Notes: generated by a model not told the origin, from the letters alone. Shown: positions 43,197 through 52,695, numbered from the stretch's first letter. The stretch is DNA of 64,000 nucleotides from Pseudomonas brassicacearum (GCF_003732265.1 NZ_MOBK01000008.1:274727-338726), one strand, 5' to 3'. Made by a program: numbers and translations.

Positions 43197-43793
43197 TTAC
43201 GCCAGTGTCTTGCCGTCCACCGGGTCGCCAATCATCAGGAAATGCCCGCCCGCCACATGGTGCAAGGTGCGCAAGGCGTCATGCCCTTCGAAGTGCCAAC
43301 GGCCGTCGCTGAAGACCCGTTCATCCGCCTGGGCGGCAATCACCTCGGCCAGGAACAGATCGTATTGCTGATGATTGCTGGGCTCTGGCAGCAGTCGGCA
43401 TTCGAGCCACGCCACGCAGCCCTCGAGCATAGGAGCCTCGATCAGCTCACCGCTGAAGGTCTGCAAACCGTAGGCCTGGAACTTGTCCTGACCTTGGCCC
43501 TGGGTCAATTCCAGGCCTGATGTCGAGCCAACGGTCTGGGTGATATCGGCCTGAGCCGCGCAGGGCACGTTCAGGACGAAGGTGCCCGAGGCTTCCAGCA
43601 GTTGCCGGGTCCAGGTGGACTTGTCCAGCACCACGGCAATTTTCGGCGGTTCGAAATCCAGCGGCATGGCCCAGGCCGCGGCCATGATATTGCGCTGGCC
43701 ATTATGGGCGGCGCTCACCAGTACGGTCGGCCCGTGATTGAGCAAGCGATAAGCCTTGGACAAAGGAACCGGGCGGCGGTGGGAAACGCTCAT
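43197..43793 (-). CDS. flavin reductase-like FMN-binding protein
   Basis: A 198-residue protein of the flavin reductase / DIM6-NTAB family. The N-terminal GPTVLVSAAHNGQRNIMAAAWAMPLDFEPPKIAVVLDKSTWT covers the FMN-binding strand pair, and GTFVLNVP follows. It may supply reduced flavin or act as an NAD(P)H:flavin oxidoreductase. The partner is not evident. It has no signal peptide and is monocistronic. Confidence 0.85.
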   Translation of the reverse strand: MSVSHRRPVPLSKAYRLLNHGPTVLVSAAHNGQRNIMAAAWAMPLDFEPPKIAVVLDKSTWTRQLLEASGTFVLNVPCAAQADITQTVGSTSGLELTQGQGQDKFQAYGLQTFSGELIEAPMLEGCVAWLECRLLPEPSNHQQYDLFLAEVIAAQADERVFSDGRWHFEGHDALRTLHHVAGGHFLMIGDPVDGKTLA

Positions 43794-43850
43794 GGTGTCT
43801 GCTCCTGGGAAAAGAGCCGATTGTAGCGATTTCCACCGCGAGGGCGGGTA

Positions 43851-45167
43851 TCAAGTCGCCAGTTGATTGGCGAATTGGCCGACCGCGTTCACCACTTTCT
43901 GCGCACCGTCCTGAATCTCGACGATCACCGTACCGGCTTCCGCCGCCAGCGCCAGGCCTTGTTCTGCCTGAAGCTTGCCGTCGGTCATCAGGGCCACGGC
44001 ATTGCGCGCCATTTCCTGGTTCTGCCGCACGACACCGACAATCTCATCGGTGGCCTGGCTGGTACGAGACGCCAACTGCCGGACCTCGTCCGCCACCACG
44101 GCAAAGCCCCTGCCCTGTTCGCCTGCACGAGCCGCTTCGATGGCCGCGTTGAGCGCCAGCAAGTTGGTCTGTTCAGCGATACCGCTGATGGTTTTGACGA
44201 TGGTGCCAATCACCAGCGATTGCTCGTTCAAGGCCTCGATGCCATCGCCGGCGGTCTGCATGTGCTTGGCCAGGTCGCGCATCACGTCGACCGCCTGAGT
44301 CACCACGGCCGTACCGCGCTGGGCGCTTTGGTCGGTTTGCTGAGAGGTGCTGTAGGCAATGTTGGCCGCTTCGGCCACGGCGTTTTCCTGGTTGACCTGA
44401 TCGGTGATCACGGTGGCGAACTTGACCACTTTGTAGAGCTTGTTGTTCGCGTCGACCACCGGGTTGTAGGACGCTTCCAGCCAGACCATACGTCCGTGGC
44501 TGTCGACGCGCTTGAAACGGCCGGCGACAAACTCACCGGCGTTCAGGCGTCGCCAGAAGTTCTGGTATTCGGCGCTGCCGGCCTCCTGCGGCTCACAGAA
44601 CGTACGGTGATGTTTGCCCTTGATCTGCGCGAGGCTGTAACCCATGCCGCTGAGGAAGCGGTCGTTGGCCGCCAGTACATTGCCATCGAGGTCGAACTCG
44701 ATCACCGCCGTCGAACGCACCAGCGCGCCGATCAGGTTCTCGTGTTCACGGGACGCTTCAATGGTGCGGGTCAGGTCGCTGGAGTAAATCGAGAAATGCT
44801 TGATCCGGCCGTCCGCCGAGCGCACCGGCTGCAAAATTGAACGCAACCAGGCTTCCTTGCCATTGCCACGCAGCAAACGCACAGCACCGGCGAAATGCTC
44901 GCCGCGGGTCAGCGCGTTCTGGAAGCGGCGGTGGAATTCATCGGATTTGACATGGGCCGGGACGATCTCGTCGATGTTGCGGCCGGTCAGGTCGCCGCTC
45001 TTGTAGAACATTTCACCCAGGAAGTTCTGGTTGGCCGATTGAATCCGGCCATCGGGATCAAGCGTCAGGACCAGCATCTCGCTTTCCAGACTGTCCTTCA
45101 CTTGATGAAGGCTGGAGAGTTCTTCGCGAAGAGCCGACAGCTCCTGCTTCAAGCGTTTGTTGAACAT
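43851..45167 (-). CDS. soluble PAS-PAS chemoreceptor-like protein (BdlA-like)
   Basis: A 438-residue protein with no membrane segment. It has an N-terminal coiled coil (residues 1-25), two PAS domains (about 25-135 and 145-255) and a chemoreceptor signalling domain (about 260-430, with GIAEQTNLLALNAAIEAARAGEQGRGF). This is the layout of BdlA, which controls biofilm dispersion in P. aeruginosa. It differs from Aer, which is membrane-bound. The start at 45167 (MFNKRLKQELSALREEL) is preferred to 45203. The PAS domains might bind haem or FAD, but I see no diagnostic residue. Confidence 0.88.
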   Translation of the reverse strand: MFNKRLKQELSALREELSSLHQVKDSLESEMLVLTLDPDGRIQSANQNFLGEMFYKSGDLTGRNIDEIVPAHVKSDEFHRRFQNALTRGEHFAGAVRLLRGNGKEAWLRSILQPVRSADGRIKHFSIYSSDLTRTIEASREHENLIGALVRSTAVIEFDLDGNVLAANDRFLSGMGYSLAQIKGKHHRTFCEPQEAGSAEYQNFWRRLNAGEFVAGRFKRVDSHGRMVWLEASYNPVVDANNKLYKVVKFATVITDQVNQENAVAEAANIAYSTSQQTDQSAQRGTAVVTQAVDVMRDLAKHMQTAGDGIEALNEQSLVIGTIVKTISGIAEQTNLLALNAAIEAARAGEQGRGFAVVADEVRQLASRTSQATDEIVGVVRQNQEMARNAVALMTDGKLQAEQGLALAAEAGTVIVEIQDGAQKVVNAVGQFANQLAT

Positions 45168-45288
45168 GGGAAAGCACCGATGGACTGGGAGAGAAAGCGG
45201 CATGCAGCCTAGCCATCGGCGTTGCGGATGTTTTCTGAAGAGTGTTTCAGGGTTGTCCTACAAAAATAGTTGCCGTATCAACCTGCGC

Positions 45289-46602
45289 TTACATCGCGCC
45301 AGCGGCGGCGCAATGGCCGGCTCTGGGCAGGCGGGCGCCAAAGTACGCCGCGCTGCCTACACCCACCGCCCCCATGACCGCACAGAAGATCACGCAGATC
45401 CATGGGCTCCATGGCATCAAACCAATCAACAACAGCGGCGTGATGCTCGCCCACGCGGCGTAGGCAATGTTGTAGGTGAAGGAAATGCCCGAGACACGAA
45501 CCCGCGCCGGGAACAGGCTCACCATCACTGACGGCACCGCGCCGACCACGCCGCAACTCAGACCGGCAATCGCATAGGCCAGACCGATCCAGTGGCCGCC
45601 GGTAATCAGGCAGGTATAGAGCACACCGATACCCAGCGGCAGCAGCAGGCTATAAAGCATGACCGTGCGCCAGCCGCCGATGCGGTCGACCAGCAACCCG
45701 GCGAGTACGCAGCCGATGTTCAGGAACACGATGCCCAGCGCACTCAGGGCGAAGGTATGGCTGGCGGTCATGCCGAAGGTTTTCTGCATCATGGTCGGAG
45801 TGATGACGACAAACACCACCACCGCCGAGGTCAGCACACAGGTGAGGATCATCGCCGGCAACATCGCCAGACGATGCTCACGCAGGACCGTGCGCAGCGG
45901 CAGTTCGACGGCGGCATCGCGCTGCGCCTGCATCGCCATGAACACCGGGGTTTCACTAAGCCAGCGACGCAGCCAGACGCCGATCACCCCGAACACACCG
46001 CCCAGGAGGAACGGGTAGCGCCAGGCGAAATCCAGAATCTCCGCCGGGGTGAACGCCTGTGCGAGGAAGGTCGCCGTCAGTGCGCCAATCAGGTAGCCAA
46101 AGGTCAGCCCGGCTTGCAGGAAACCGAGGGCATACCCGCGATGCCCGGCCGGCGCGTGTTCGGCGACGAACACCCAGGCGCTCGGCACTTCACCGCCCAC
46201 CGCCGCGCCTTGCAGCACGCGTAACACCAACAGCAGCAGCGGCGCCCAATAGCCGATCTGCGCGTAGGTCGGCATGATCCCGATCAGCAGGCACGGGAGC
46301 GCCATCATCAGAATGCTCAGGCTGAAGACTTTCTTGCGCCCCAGCCGGTCGGCGAAATGCGCCATCAGAATCCCGCCCAATGGGCGCGCCAGATAACCGG
46401 TGACGAAAATCCCGAAGCTTTGCAGCAGGCGCAACCATTCGGGCATTTCCGGCGGGAAGAACAGTTGGCTGAGGGTCAGGGCGAAGAACACGAAAATGAT
46501 GAAATCGTAGATTTCCAGCGCGCCGCCAAGGGCCGCAAGGCCGAGGGTCTTGTAATCCGAGCGGGTAAAAGGCGTCGGGCGCGAAGGGGTGTTGGCAGTC
46601 AT
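45289..46602 (-). CDS. MFS transporter, metabolite:H+ symporter type
   Basis: A 437-residue transporter with 12 predicted helices. The N-terminal LGGALEIYDFIIFVFFA and GYLARPLGGILMAHFADRLGRKK, and LLVLRVLQGAAVGGEVPSAWVFVAEHAP in the middle, are typical of the MHS subfamily (citrate, proline/betaine, shikimate carriers). The substrate cannot be chosen from sequence. It is divergent from the AtoE-type transporter gene. Confidence 0.88.
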   Translation of the reverse strand: MTANTPSRPTPFTRSDYKTLGLAALGGALEIYDFIIFVFFALTLSQLFFPPEMPEWLRLLQSFGIFVTGYLARPLGGILMAHFADRLGRKKVFSLSILMMALPCLLIGIMPTYAQIGYWAPLLLLVLRVLQGAAVGGEVPSAWVFVAEHAPAGHRGYALGFLQAGLTFGYLIGALTATFLAQAFTPAEILDFAWRYPFLLGGVFGVIGVWLRRWLSETPVFMAMQAQRDAAVELPLRTVLREHRLAMLPAMILTCVLTSAVVVFVVITPTMMQKTFGMTASHTFALSALGIVFLNIGCVLAGLLVDRIGGWRTVMLYSLLLPLGIGVLYTCLITGGHWIGLAYAIAGLSCGVVGAVPSVMVSLFPARVRVSGISFTYNIAYAAWASITPLLLIGLMPWSPWICVIFCAVMGAVGVGSAAYFGARLPRAGHCAAAGAM

Positions 46603-46804
46603 GAAAAAGAACTCTGCAGCCGGTAAAAAACCAAGGCGCCCATGGTCTACGCAAATGCGCCCATGGACAAGCCGTTAGACCATAGTCCTGTTTTGGTAAA
46701 GTTTCGTCACAAATCAGGAGCAGTTGATTTACTGTTGGCGTCTGTCCAGACGGGCCTTTGCCGCCCGAAAGACCACAACAAACATAAAAATTCGAGGTAC
46801 ACCC

Positions 46805-48223
46805 GTGGCCGCTGATATCGAAGATACCCGCTCCGCCCGCTTTGCCCTGCGCTGCTCAAGTTTTGCCGAACGCTGGTTCCCCGATTCCTGGGTATTTGCC
46901 GCGCTGGCGGTGATCATCGTCGCCGTCGCCACGCTGATCATGGGCGCCAAACCGACTGACGCCGCCATGGCATTCGGTGACGGATTCTGGAGCCTGATCC
47001 CCTTCACCATGCAGATGGCGTTCGTGGTCATCGGTGGCTACGTCGTCGCCGCCTCGCCACCCGCCGTGAAACTCATCGATCGCCTGGCGCGCATCCCGAA
47101 AAACGGTCGCTCGGCCGTGGCGTGGGTCGCCTTGATTTCCATGACGGCCTCGCTGCTGAACTGGGGCCTGTCGCTGGTGTTCGGCGGTTTGCTGGTGCGC
47201 GCCCTCGCCCGCCGTGTCGATTTGAAAATGGACTACCGTGCCGCCGGTGCAGCCGTCTATCTGGGCCTCGGCGCTGTGTGGGCCCTTGGCCTGTCGTCGT
47301 CGGCTGCACAACTACAGGCCAACCCGGCCAGTCTGCCGCCGTCGATCCTGGCGATCACCGGGGTCATTCCCTTCACCCAAACCATCTTTCTGTGGCAGTC
47401 CGGCGTGATGCTGCTGACGCTGATCGTGGTCTCGTTGATCATCGCCTACGCCACCGCACCAGGTCCTAACACCGCCCGTGATGCCAAGGCCTGCGGCGTC
47501 GACCCGAGTTTCAATCTGCCGCCACTGCAACCACGCACTCGCCCCGGCGAATGGCTGGAGTACAGCCCGCTGCTGACCCTTTTGCTGGTGGCACTCGCGG
47601 CTGGCTGGCTGTTCCACGAGTTTTCGACCAAACCGGCGCTCACTGCCATCTCTGGACTGAACACCTACAACTTCCTGTTCCTGATGCTCGGCGCACTGCT
47701 GCACTGGCGCCCGCGCAGTTTCCTCGACGCCGTGGCCCGCGCAGTCCCGACCACCACCGGCGTGCTGATCCAGTTCCCGCTATATGGCTCGATCGCTGCG
47801 CTGATGACCACCGTCAAAGGCACTGACGCCCAGACCCTCGCGCACCACATCTCGACCTTCTTCGTCAGCATCGCCACCCACGATACCTACGCGCTGCTGA
47901 TGGGCGTGTACTCGGCGATTCTCGGTTTCTTCATCCCGTCCGGCGGCGGCAAGTGGATCATCGAAGCGCCGTACGTCATGCAAGTCGCCACCGACCTGAA
48001 CTACCACCTGGGCTGGGCCGTACAGATCTACAACGCTGCCGAAGCGCTGCCGAACCTGATCAACCCGTTCTACATGCTGCCGCTGCTGGGCGTGCTCGGG
48101 TTGAAGGCGCGGGACTTGATCGGGTTCTCGTTCGTGCAATTGCTGGTGCACACGCCGCTGGTGCTGTTTCTGCTGTGGGCGCTGGGGACGACGCTGACGT
48201 ATACGGCGCCGGTAATGCCTTAA
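46805..48223 (+). CDS. short-chain fatty acid transporter, AtoE family
   Basis: A 472-residue membrane protein with about 10-12 helices and the AtoE/COG2031 motifs (FWSLIPFTMQMAFVVIGGYVVA, LNWGLSLVFGGLLVRALAR, FFIPSGGGKWIIEAPYV). It is expected to carry short-chain fatty acids such as acetoacetate or butyrate into the cell. The start is the GTG at 46805. The 27 codons upstream are not protein-like. No acetoacetate genes (atoAD, bdh) are adjacent, so the substrate is uncertain. A REP pair follows. Confidence 0.87.
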   Translation: MAADIEDTRSARFALRCSSFAERWFPDSWVFAALAVIIVAVATLIMGAKPTDAAMAFGDGFWSLIPFTMQMAFVVIGGYVVAASPPAVKLIDRLARIPKNGRSAVAWVALISMTASLLNWGLSLVFGGLLVRALARRVDLKMDYRAAGAAVYLGLGAVWALGLSSSAAQLQANPASLPPSILAITGVIPFTQTIFLWQSGVMLLTLIVVSLIIAYATAPGPNTARDAKACGVDPSFNLPPLQPRTRPGEWLEYSPLLTLLLVALAAGWLFHEFSTKPALTAISGLNTYNFLFLMLGALLHWRPRSFLDAVARAVPTTTGVLIQFPLYGSIAALMTTVKGTDAQTLAHHISTFFVSIATHDTYALLMGVYSAILGFFIPSGGGKWIIEAPYVMQVATDLNYHLGWAVQIYNAAEALPNLINPFYMLPLLGVLGLKARDLIGFSFVQLLVHTPLVLFLLWALGTTLTYTAPVMP

Positions 48224-48253
48224 CCCCCGATCCAACAATCACCACAAAACAAC

Positions 48254-48342
48254 TGTAGGAGCGAGCCTGCTCGCGATAGCGGTAGTCCATCCAGGATTGA
48301 TGCGACTGACAAACCGCATTCGCGAGCAGGCTCACTCCTACA
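48254..48342. repeat. inverted pair of REP elements, second subtype
   Basis: The arms TGTAGGAGCGAGCCTGCTCGCGA and complement (GAGCAGGCTCACTCCTACA) face each other. Closest to the pair at 5262-5350. It lies between two rightward genes. Confidence 0.9.
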
Positions 48343-48366
48343 TTAAGAACTTCGCTGCACTCAAGA

Positions 48367-48384
48367 TCGTAACCCTTCTGTCAC
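48367..48384 (+). promoter_or_regulatory. weak Pho-box-like repeat before the phosphatase gene
   Basis: TCGTAAC-CCTT-CTGTCAC: two heptamers 11 bases apart, matching the CTGTCAT Pho-box repeat at about four and six of seven positions. It lies 60 bases before the AcpA-family phosphatase ATG. Suggestive of PhoB control, but weak. Confidence 0.3.
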
Positions 48385-48444
48385 ATCCCGCTGCTAGCGT
48401 CCGCCGAAACATATTGCAACAAACTCGGCTAAACGGGACTTGGC

Positions 48445-50145
48445 ATGACTGACGATAAAGACAACATCGACGCACCTTCTCCCGACGCAAACGCGCCCAT
48501 CGACACCAGTCGCCGCCGCTTTCTGGGTGGTGTCGCAGTGCTGGGTGTCGGCGCAACGCTGAGTGCTTGTGGCAATCAGGGCGATGTGCCAGGCAAACCG
48601 GTCGAACATCCGTTATCCCCGACGGAATTGGACAAGGCCCTGCACGACCAGGTGAAAACCGTGGTGGTGATCTACGCCGAGAACCGCAGTTTCAACAATC
48701 TGTTCGGCGATTTCCCCGGCGTCGAAAAACCACTGTCGTCCCTCCAGCCTGCCGAGTATCAACAGCGTGATCGCGATGGCAGTCTGTTGCAGACATTGCC
48801 ACCGGTGTGGGGTGGCGTTTTGCAGATCGGCCCGCAAACCCTGGATGGCGTGACGTACCCCAGTGAAACCCAGTTTCAGGAGCAACTGCCCAACGCGCCG
48901 TTTGCCCTCAAAGGCCCGAACGCTGAAGACCTGCCGTTTGGCCTGGTGACCCGTGATTTGTGGCACGTGTTCTATCAAAACCAGATGCAGATCAATGGCG
49001 GCAAGAATGACGGTTTTGTCGCCTGGGCCGACTCCGGCGGCCTGACCATGGGCCATTACGCGCAGAGTCGTTATTCCCTGCGCTTGTGGGACGTTGCCCA
49101 GGAGTTTGTGCTCTGCGATAACTTTTTCCAGGGCGCTTTCGGCGGTTCGTTTCTCAACCACCAATACCTGATCAGCGCCACCGCGCCGTTTTATCCCGAC
49201 GTCGCCAACTCGGTGGCCAAGGCGCAGATCGCAGTGCTGCAAAGCGACGATCCGGCGGACCCACGGCTCAAGCCTTTGGACAAATCCCCGGCCAGCGCCA
49301 TGACCGGTCCACCGCAGTTCGGCCCCAGCGCATTGACCCCGGATGGCTACGGCGTCAACACGCTCGCGCCGCCGTACTGGCCGACGTGGATTCGTGACCC
49401 GGACCGTCCGGCCTATGCCAAACCGGACCTGCCGAACGTGATGGTCCCGCAGACCCACGAGCATATCGGTGACAAGCTTTCGAAGAAGAACATCGACTGG
49501 GCCTGGTACGCCGGGGCCTGGCAGGCGACGCTGGATCAGTTCAAGGACTCCGGTGGCATCCCGAAAATCCCCAACTTCCAGTATCACCACCAGCCGTTCA
49601 ACTACTTCAAACAGCTGGGTCCGGAAAACCCGGCCGAACGCAACAAACGTCTGCGCGATGCCGGCCTGGGCGACGAGTCGAGCACCAACAAATTCTTCGC
49701 TGATGCCGAGGCTGGCAAGCTGCCCGCCGTGAGCTTCTACAAACCCCAAGGCAACTTGAACATGCACGCCGGTTACGCTGATGTCGCGTCCGGCGACCGG
49801 CACATCGTGCGCGCCCTGAAAGTGCTGCGTGAAAGCCCGCAATGGAAAAACATGGTGGTCGTGGTCACGGTTGACGAGAACGGTGGCTGGTGGGATCACG
49901 TCGCACCGCCCAAAGGTGATCGCTGGGGACCGGGATCGCGGGTCCCGGCACTGGTGGCGTCGCCCTTCGCGCGCAAAGGCACGGTGGATCACACGGTCTA
50001 TGACACCGCGTCGATTCTGCGTTTGATCACTCGGGTGTTCGGGCTGGAGAAGCTCGATGGGCTCAAGCAGCGAGACGATGCGATGGTCGCTCGGGGTCAG
50101 AAACCCATGGGCGATTTGACCAATGCGCTGAAATTCAACGCCTGA
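48445..50145 (+). CDS. AcpA-family acid phosphatase / phospholipase C-like, Tat-exported
   Basis: A 566-residue enzyme of the acid phosphatase AcpA / phosphoesterase family that also holds bacterial phospholipases C. A twin-arginine signal SRRRFLGG (residues 22-29) leads to a hydrophobic stretch and LSAC with Cys42, so it may be a Tat-exported lipoprotein. Catalytic elements include YAENRSFNNLFGDFPG (near residue 75), the metal-binding THEH segment and VTVDENGGWWDHVAPP with its Asp/Glu and His. It would release phosphate from esters in the periplasm. A weak Pho box precedes it. Confidence 0.85.
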   Translation: MTDDKDNIDAPSPDANAPIDTSRRRFLGGVAVLGVGATLSACGNQGDVPGKPVEHPLSPTELDKALHDQVKTVVVIYAENRSFNNLFGDFPGVEKPLSSLQPAEYQQRDRDGSLLQTLPPVWGGVLQIGPQTLDGVTYPSETQFQEQLPNAPFALKGPNAEDLPFGLVTRDLWHVFYQNQMQINGGKNDGFVAWADSGGLTMGHYAQSRYSLRLWDVAQEFVLCDNFFQGAFGGSFLNHQYLISATAPFYPDVANSVAKAQIAVLQSDDPADPRLKPLDKSPASAMTGPPQFGPSALTPDGYGVNTLAPPYWPTWIRDPDRPAYAKPDLPNVMVPQTHEHIGDKLSKKNIDWAWYAGAWQATLDQFKDSGGIPKIPNFQYHHQPFNYFKQLGPENPAERNKRLRDAGLGDESSTNKFFADAEAGKLPAVSFYKPQGNLNMHAGYADVASGDRHIVRALKVLRESPQWKNMVVVVTVDENGGWWDHVAPPKGDRWGPGSRVPALVASPFARKGTVDHTVYDTASILRLITRVFGLEKLDGLKQRDDAMVARGQKPMGDLTNALKFNA

Positions 50146-50313
50146 GGGCTTAAACACTTCGTGTGGCCCTCTATGAGTACCGTGACTTTTCCTACGTATT
50201 GGCTCGATTGCGCCTTACATGAAACCCGGTCAGTTCCTATCTCCAATCTGTATGTCGCTGAGTAAACTTCGTCAGCTCAAAACGTGTTGAATCAAGAACT
50301 GCACTGACCAAGG

Positions 50314-50646
50314 ATGAACAAGCACATGTCGTTAATATCGAAAACGCTGGAAGAGATGATCAATGAAATTTACCAGGACGGTAGGGTTTCAGTCGTTGAA
50401 TACACAAAACTGCGCGATGACGCAGACCGCCGGATGGACGCTGTCGTCCGTGAGTTCGGTCAGCACAACAATCTGACCGCTCTTCAAAAAGCGATGGATG
50501 TCGTGATGCAGCTAATGCAAACCTCCATCATAGATGCCAAAAAAGCCAAACTGACCGATACCGGAGAGGCCATCGTCAAAGATGCCGTATTTGCACAAGT
50601 CGAATACTTGCGCGCAGGCACTCATCTGGCATTGAAGTTGTTGTAA
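50314..50646 (+). CDS. small hypothetical protein (110 aa)
   Basis: A soluble, helical protein with no recognised domain. The start at 50314 has AAGGA immediately upstream (spacing is tight), and the ATG at 50326 (MSLISKT) may be the true start. The body has heptad-like repeats of Leu, Met and Ile (AMDVVMQLMQTSIIDAKKA), suggesting a helical bundle. The base composition is lower in GC than its neighbours. I do not recognise it. Confidence 0.5.
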   Translation: MNKHMSLISKTLEEMINEIYQDGRVSVVEYTKLRDDADRRMDAVVREFGQHNNLTALQKAMDVVMQLMQTSIIDAKKAKLTDTGEAIVKDAVFAQVEYLRAGTHLALKLL

Positions 50647-50829
50647 CGCCTCTGCTTTTTTGCAGCTCGAATGACCTGTCCCGGGCCGGATCCTCTGTCC
50701 GGGAGTTCCTGTAAAAACATAACTCAGGTGCCGCGCAAAAAAGCCCGGCGTGCCCATTGTTCTGTGTAACGACGCTGATCCAGTATGTGTGCACCCAATC
50801 AATGGGCCCACGCTGAAAAGGATCTGAGC

Positions 50830-52002
50830 ATGCTCAAACTCACAGGACTCACCTTCGCCGCCCTCGCCCTGAGTGCCACCGCCCACGCCGATGTCGATCT
50901 GAAACTGGGCAGCATCGAACGCGTCACCCGGCTCTTTGCCTATCCCAACAACTGCAATGTGATCTGCTTTCGCAACTGGACGCTTGAACAAACCGTCGAG
51001 CACTACCTGACCCAAAGCGTGCAGCGCGATGGCTACAGCGCTGCGAAAGTGCGCGTCAAAACGGATAACCATCAGCTCTACGCCGACATCAGCGGCGTGC
51101 CAAAGGGTTACGAAAAACCGCTGGCCACGCTGCTCGATGCCGGAGATCTGGCCTACACCGGCGCCAAAAAACTCAACGCGGACAGTAAATGGGCCTACAA
51201 CTGGTACTTGTTCCTGCCGTTGGGCATGGCCCTGGAAAACCGCAAGAGTGTCGAGTTGCTGCACTTCCCACCGGATTACTCCCTGACCCAGGCTCAGGAT
51301 TACCTGCGCTCCGCGACCACGGATCGCTGGGCCACGTTGCTGACGGATAACGGCATCCCCGCCGACCAGACGCCGGGCTATCAGACCATCATCGACATCG
51401 CTCCCATTGCCGCACCGGCCAGCGCGGGCAAGGATCTGGAGGGTGTCTACGGCTACTTCAAGGATTACCAGACCACCATGGTCAAGGACGTCAGCCAGAA
51501 CGCCAAAGGTGCTGCGCTGCCGATGGTTGCCTTCGGTGCGCCGGTGCGTAACTGGCTCAAGCAGCAATATGGTGTGACCGTCGACGTGTTGGGCCTGGCT
51601 ACCATCAGCCCGAAGAAAGGCCTGAACGTGCCGGTGTTGGGCTCGAACCATCCGAGCTACATCTGGTACGCCGCCAACCCGGACAGCTACACCGGCGACG
51701 ATGCCCAGGCCAAAGCCGATGCGGCGGGCCTGACCGTCATGGGCCAGGATTTGAGCGCCGCGTGCTGGCAGGCCGGCATGGGCAGCAAACCGGGCAGCGA
51801 CCCTGCTGCCCAGCTGAAAAGCTGCACACAAACCTGGCAAGTGACGCAGAAAGAAAAAACCTGCGAGTTGTTCTACACCTCGATCCGCAACCTGACCCCG
51901 GAACAAGCCGCGGCCAAGTGCGCGACAACGCCGATCAAGGCGCAGCTCCAGCAGCTGAAAGCCCCGGCGCCCGCAACAGCGATTCCGGCACCTGCGCTGT
52001 AA
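50830..52002 (+). CDS. exported hypothetical protein (390 aa)
   Basis: A 390-residue protein with a clear signal peptide (cleavage likely after AHA, residue 20). The mature part has a few Cys residues in pairs (NCNVICF near the N-terminus, CELFYTS and KCATTP near the C-terminus) that could form disulfides in the periplasm. No domain is recognisable to me. It is a single gene ended by a strong hairpin at 52008-52035. The start at 50830 follows GATCTGAG. Confidence 0.7.
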   Translation: MLKLTGLTFAALALSATAHADVDLKLGSIERVTRLFAYPNNCNVICFRNWTLEQTVEHYLTQSVQRDGYSAAKVRVKTDNHQLYADISGVPKGYEKPLATLLDAGDLAYTGAKKLNADSKWAYNWYLFLPLGMALENRKSVELLHFPPDYSLTQAQDYLRSATTDRWATLLTDNGIPADQTPGYQTIIDIAPIAAPASAGKDLEGVYGYFKDYQTTMVKDVSQNAKGAALPMVAFGAPVRNWLKQQYGVTVDVLGLATISPKKGLNVPVLGSNHPSYIWYAANPDSYTGDDAQAKADAAGLTVMGQDLSAACWQAGMGSKPGSDPAAQLKSCTQTWQVTQKEKTCELFYTSIRNLTPEQAAAKCATTPIKAQLQQLKAPAPATAIPAPAL

Positions 52003-52007
52003 TCACC

Positions 52008-52035
52008 TTGCGCGTCAGTCAAGGCTGACGCGCAA
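52008..52035 (+). terminator. terminator-like hairpin without a T run
   Basis: TTGCGCGTCAG-TCAAGG-CTGACGCGCAA is a perfect 11-base stem with a six-base loop, five bases past the stop of the exported protein gene. Neither strand has the T run of an intrinsic terminator, so it may instead protect the 3' end of the mRNA. Confidence 0.55.
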
Positions 52036-52170
52036 AAGCGCACATCGCCCCTGTCAGTTTTGACAGTAGACCCATCGTTTCATATGCGAGATCTTGAGGT
52101 ATACCCGTGTTGCAGGGCTGACAGGCTCGTCAGTTTGGGAAGTCGCAACGCACTGCCGACAAGGATCGTT

Positions 52171-52695
52171 ATGAAATCTCATCCCGTGCACCAAACTTCA
52201 GAGCACCCGCCGGATGGCGTTTATCCGTTTAAAGAGCTACCGGTCAGCCTTGGATTTCCATCGCTGGCCGATTTCAAAATCATCTACAACGCCGATGGCT
52301 CAGCGGTAGCCGTCGCAGCGCTGCGCGAATTTCCACGGATTAGCCGAATCTGCCGGGTGTCGGGGCATTTACTGCCTTATCGCACTCGACACACGCGGCA
52401 ACTGGCGTCCGGGATTCACGTCTTTGACCCGCGCTTTAGCGGCCTGTTGCGGCATTCCTGCGACCCCAACGTGTTTTTCGACATGAGCGAACTGTGGTTG
52501 TGGGCGCTGAAGGACATCAAGAAAGGCGACAGCCTGACGATGGATTTCGCCGCAACTGAAGACAAACTGCTGCGCCAGTTCGCCTGCCAGTGCGCGTCGC
52601 CGGAGTGCCGAGGCTGGATCACCGGTTACGATGAACCGCCAAACGCCGACGGCCAGTTGTTTTATCACCACTTGCGTCGGCGGGGTCTTTGCTAA
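52171..52695 (+). CDS. SET-domain protein (protein-lysine methyltransferase-like)
   Basis: A 174-residue protein. RHSCDPNVFF (94-103) corresponds to the NHSCxPN SAM-binding motif, and LTMDF (122-126) to the catalytic LTxDY motif, with Phe in place of Tyr. A cysteine cluster Cys139-x-Cys141-x4-Cys146 resembles the zinc-binding post-SET element of eukaryotic enzymes. It would transfer methyl groups to lysine in a protein. The substrate is unknown. The substitution of the Tyr might impair activity. The start at 52171 follows AAGGA. It is convergent with the carbonic anhydrase gene, five bases apart. Confidence 0.85.
   Translation: MKSHPVHQTSEHPPDGVYPFKELPVSLGFPSLADFKIIYNADGSAVAVAALREFPRISRICRVSGHLLPYRTRHTRQLASGIHVFDPRFSGLLRHSCDPNVFFDMSELWLWALKDIKKGDSLTMDFAATEDKLLRQFACQCASPECRGWITGYDEPPNADGQLFYHHLRRRGLC

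Noticed and set aside
48613..50157. A 514-codon frame antisense to the AcpA-family gene
   Set aside because: Same reasoning: a shadow of a strong plus-strand gene with a Tat signal.
50686..50702. Hairpin CCGGA/TCCGG after the small hypothetical gene as a terminator
   Set aside because: The stem has only five pairs and no T run follows.
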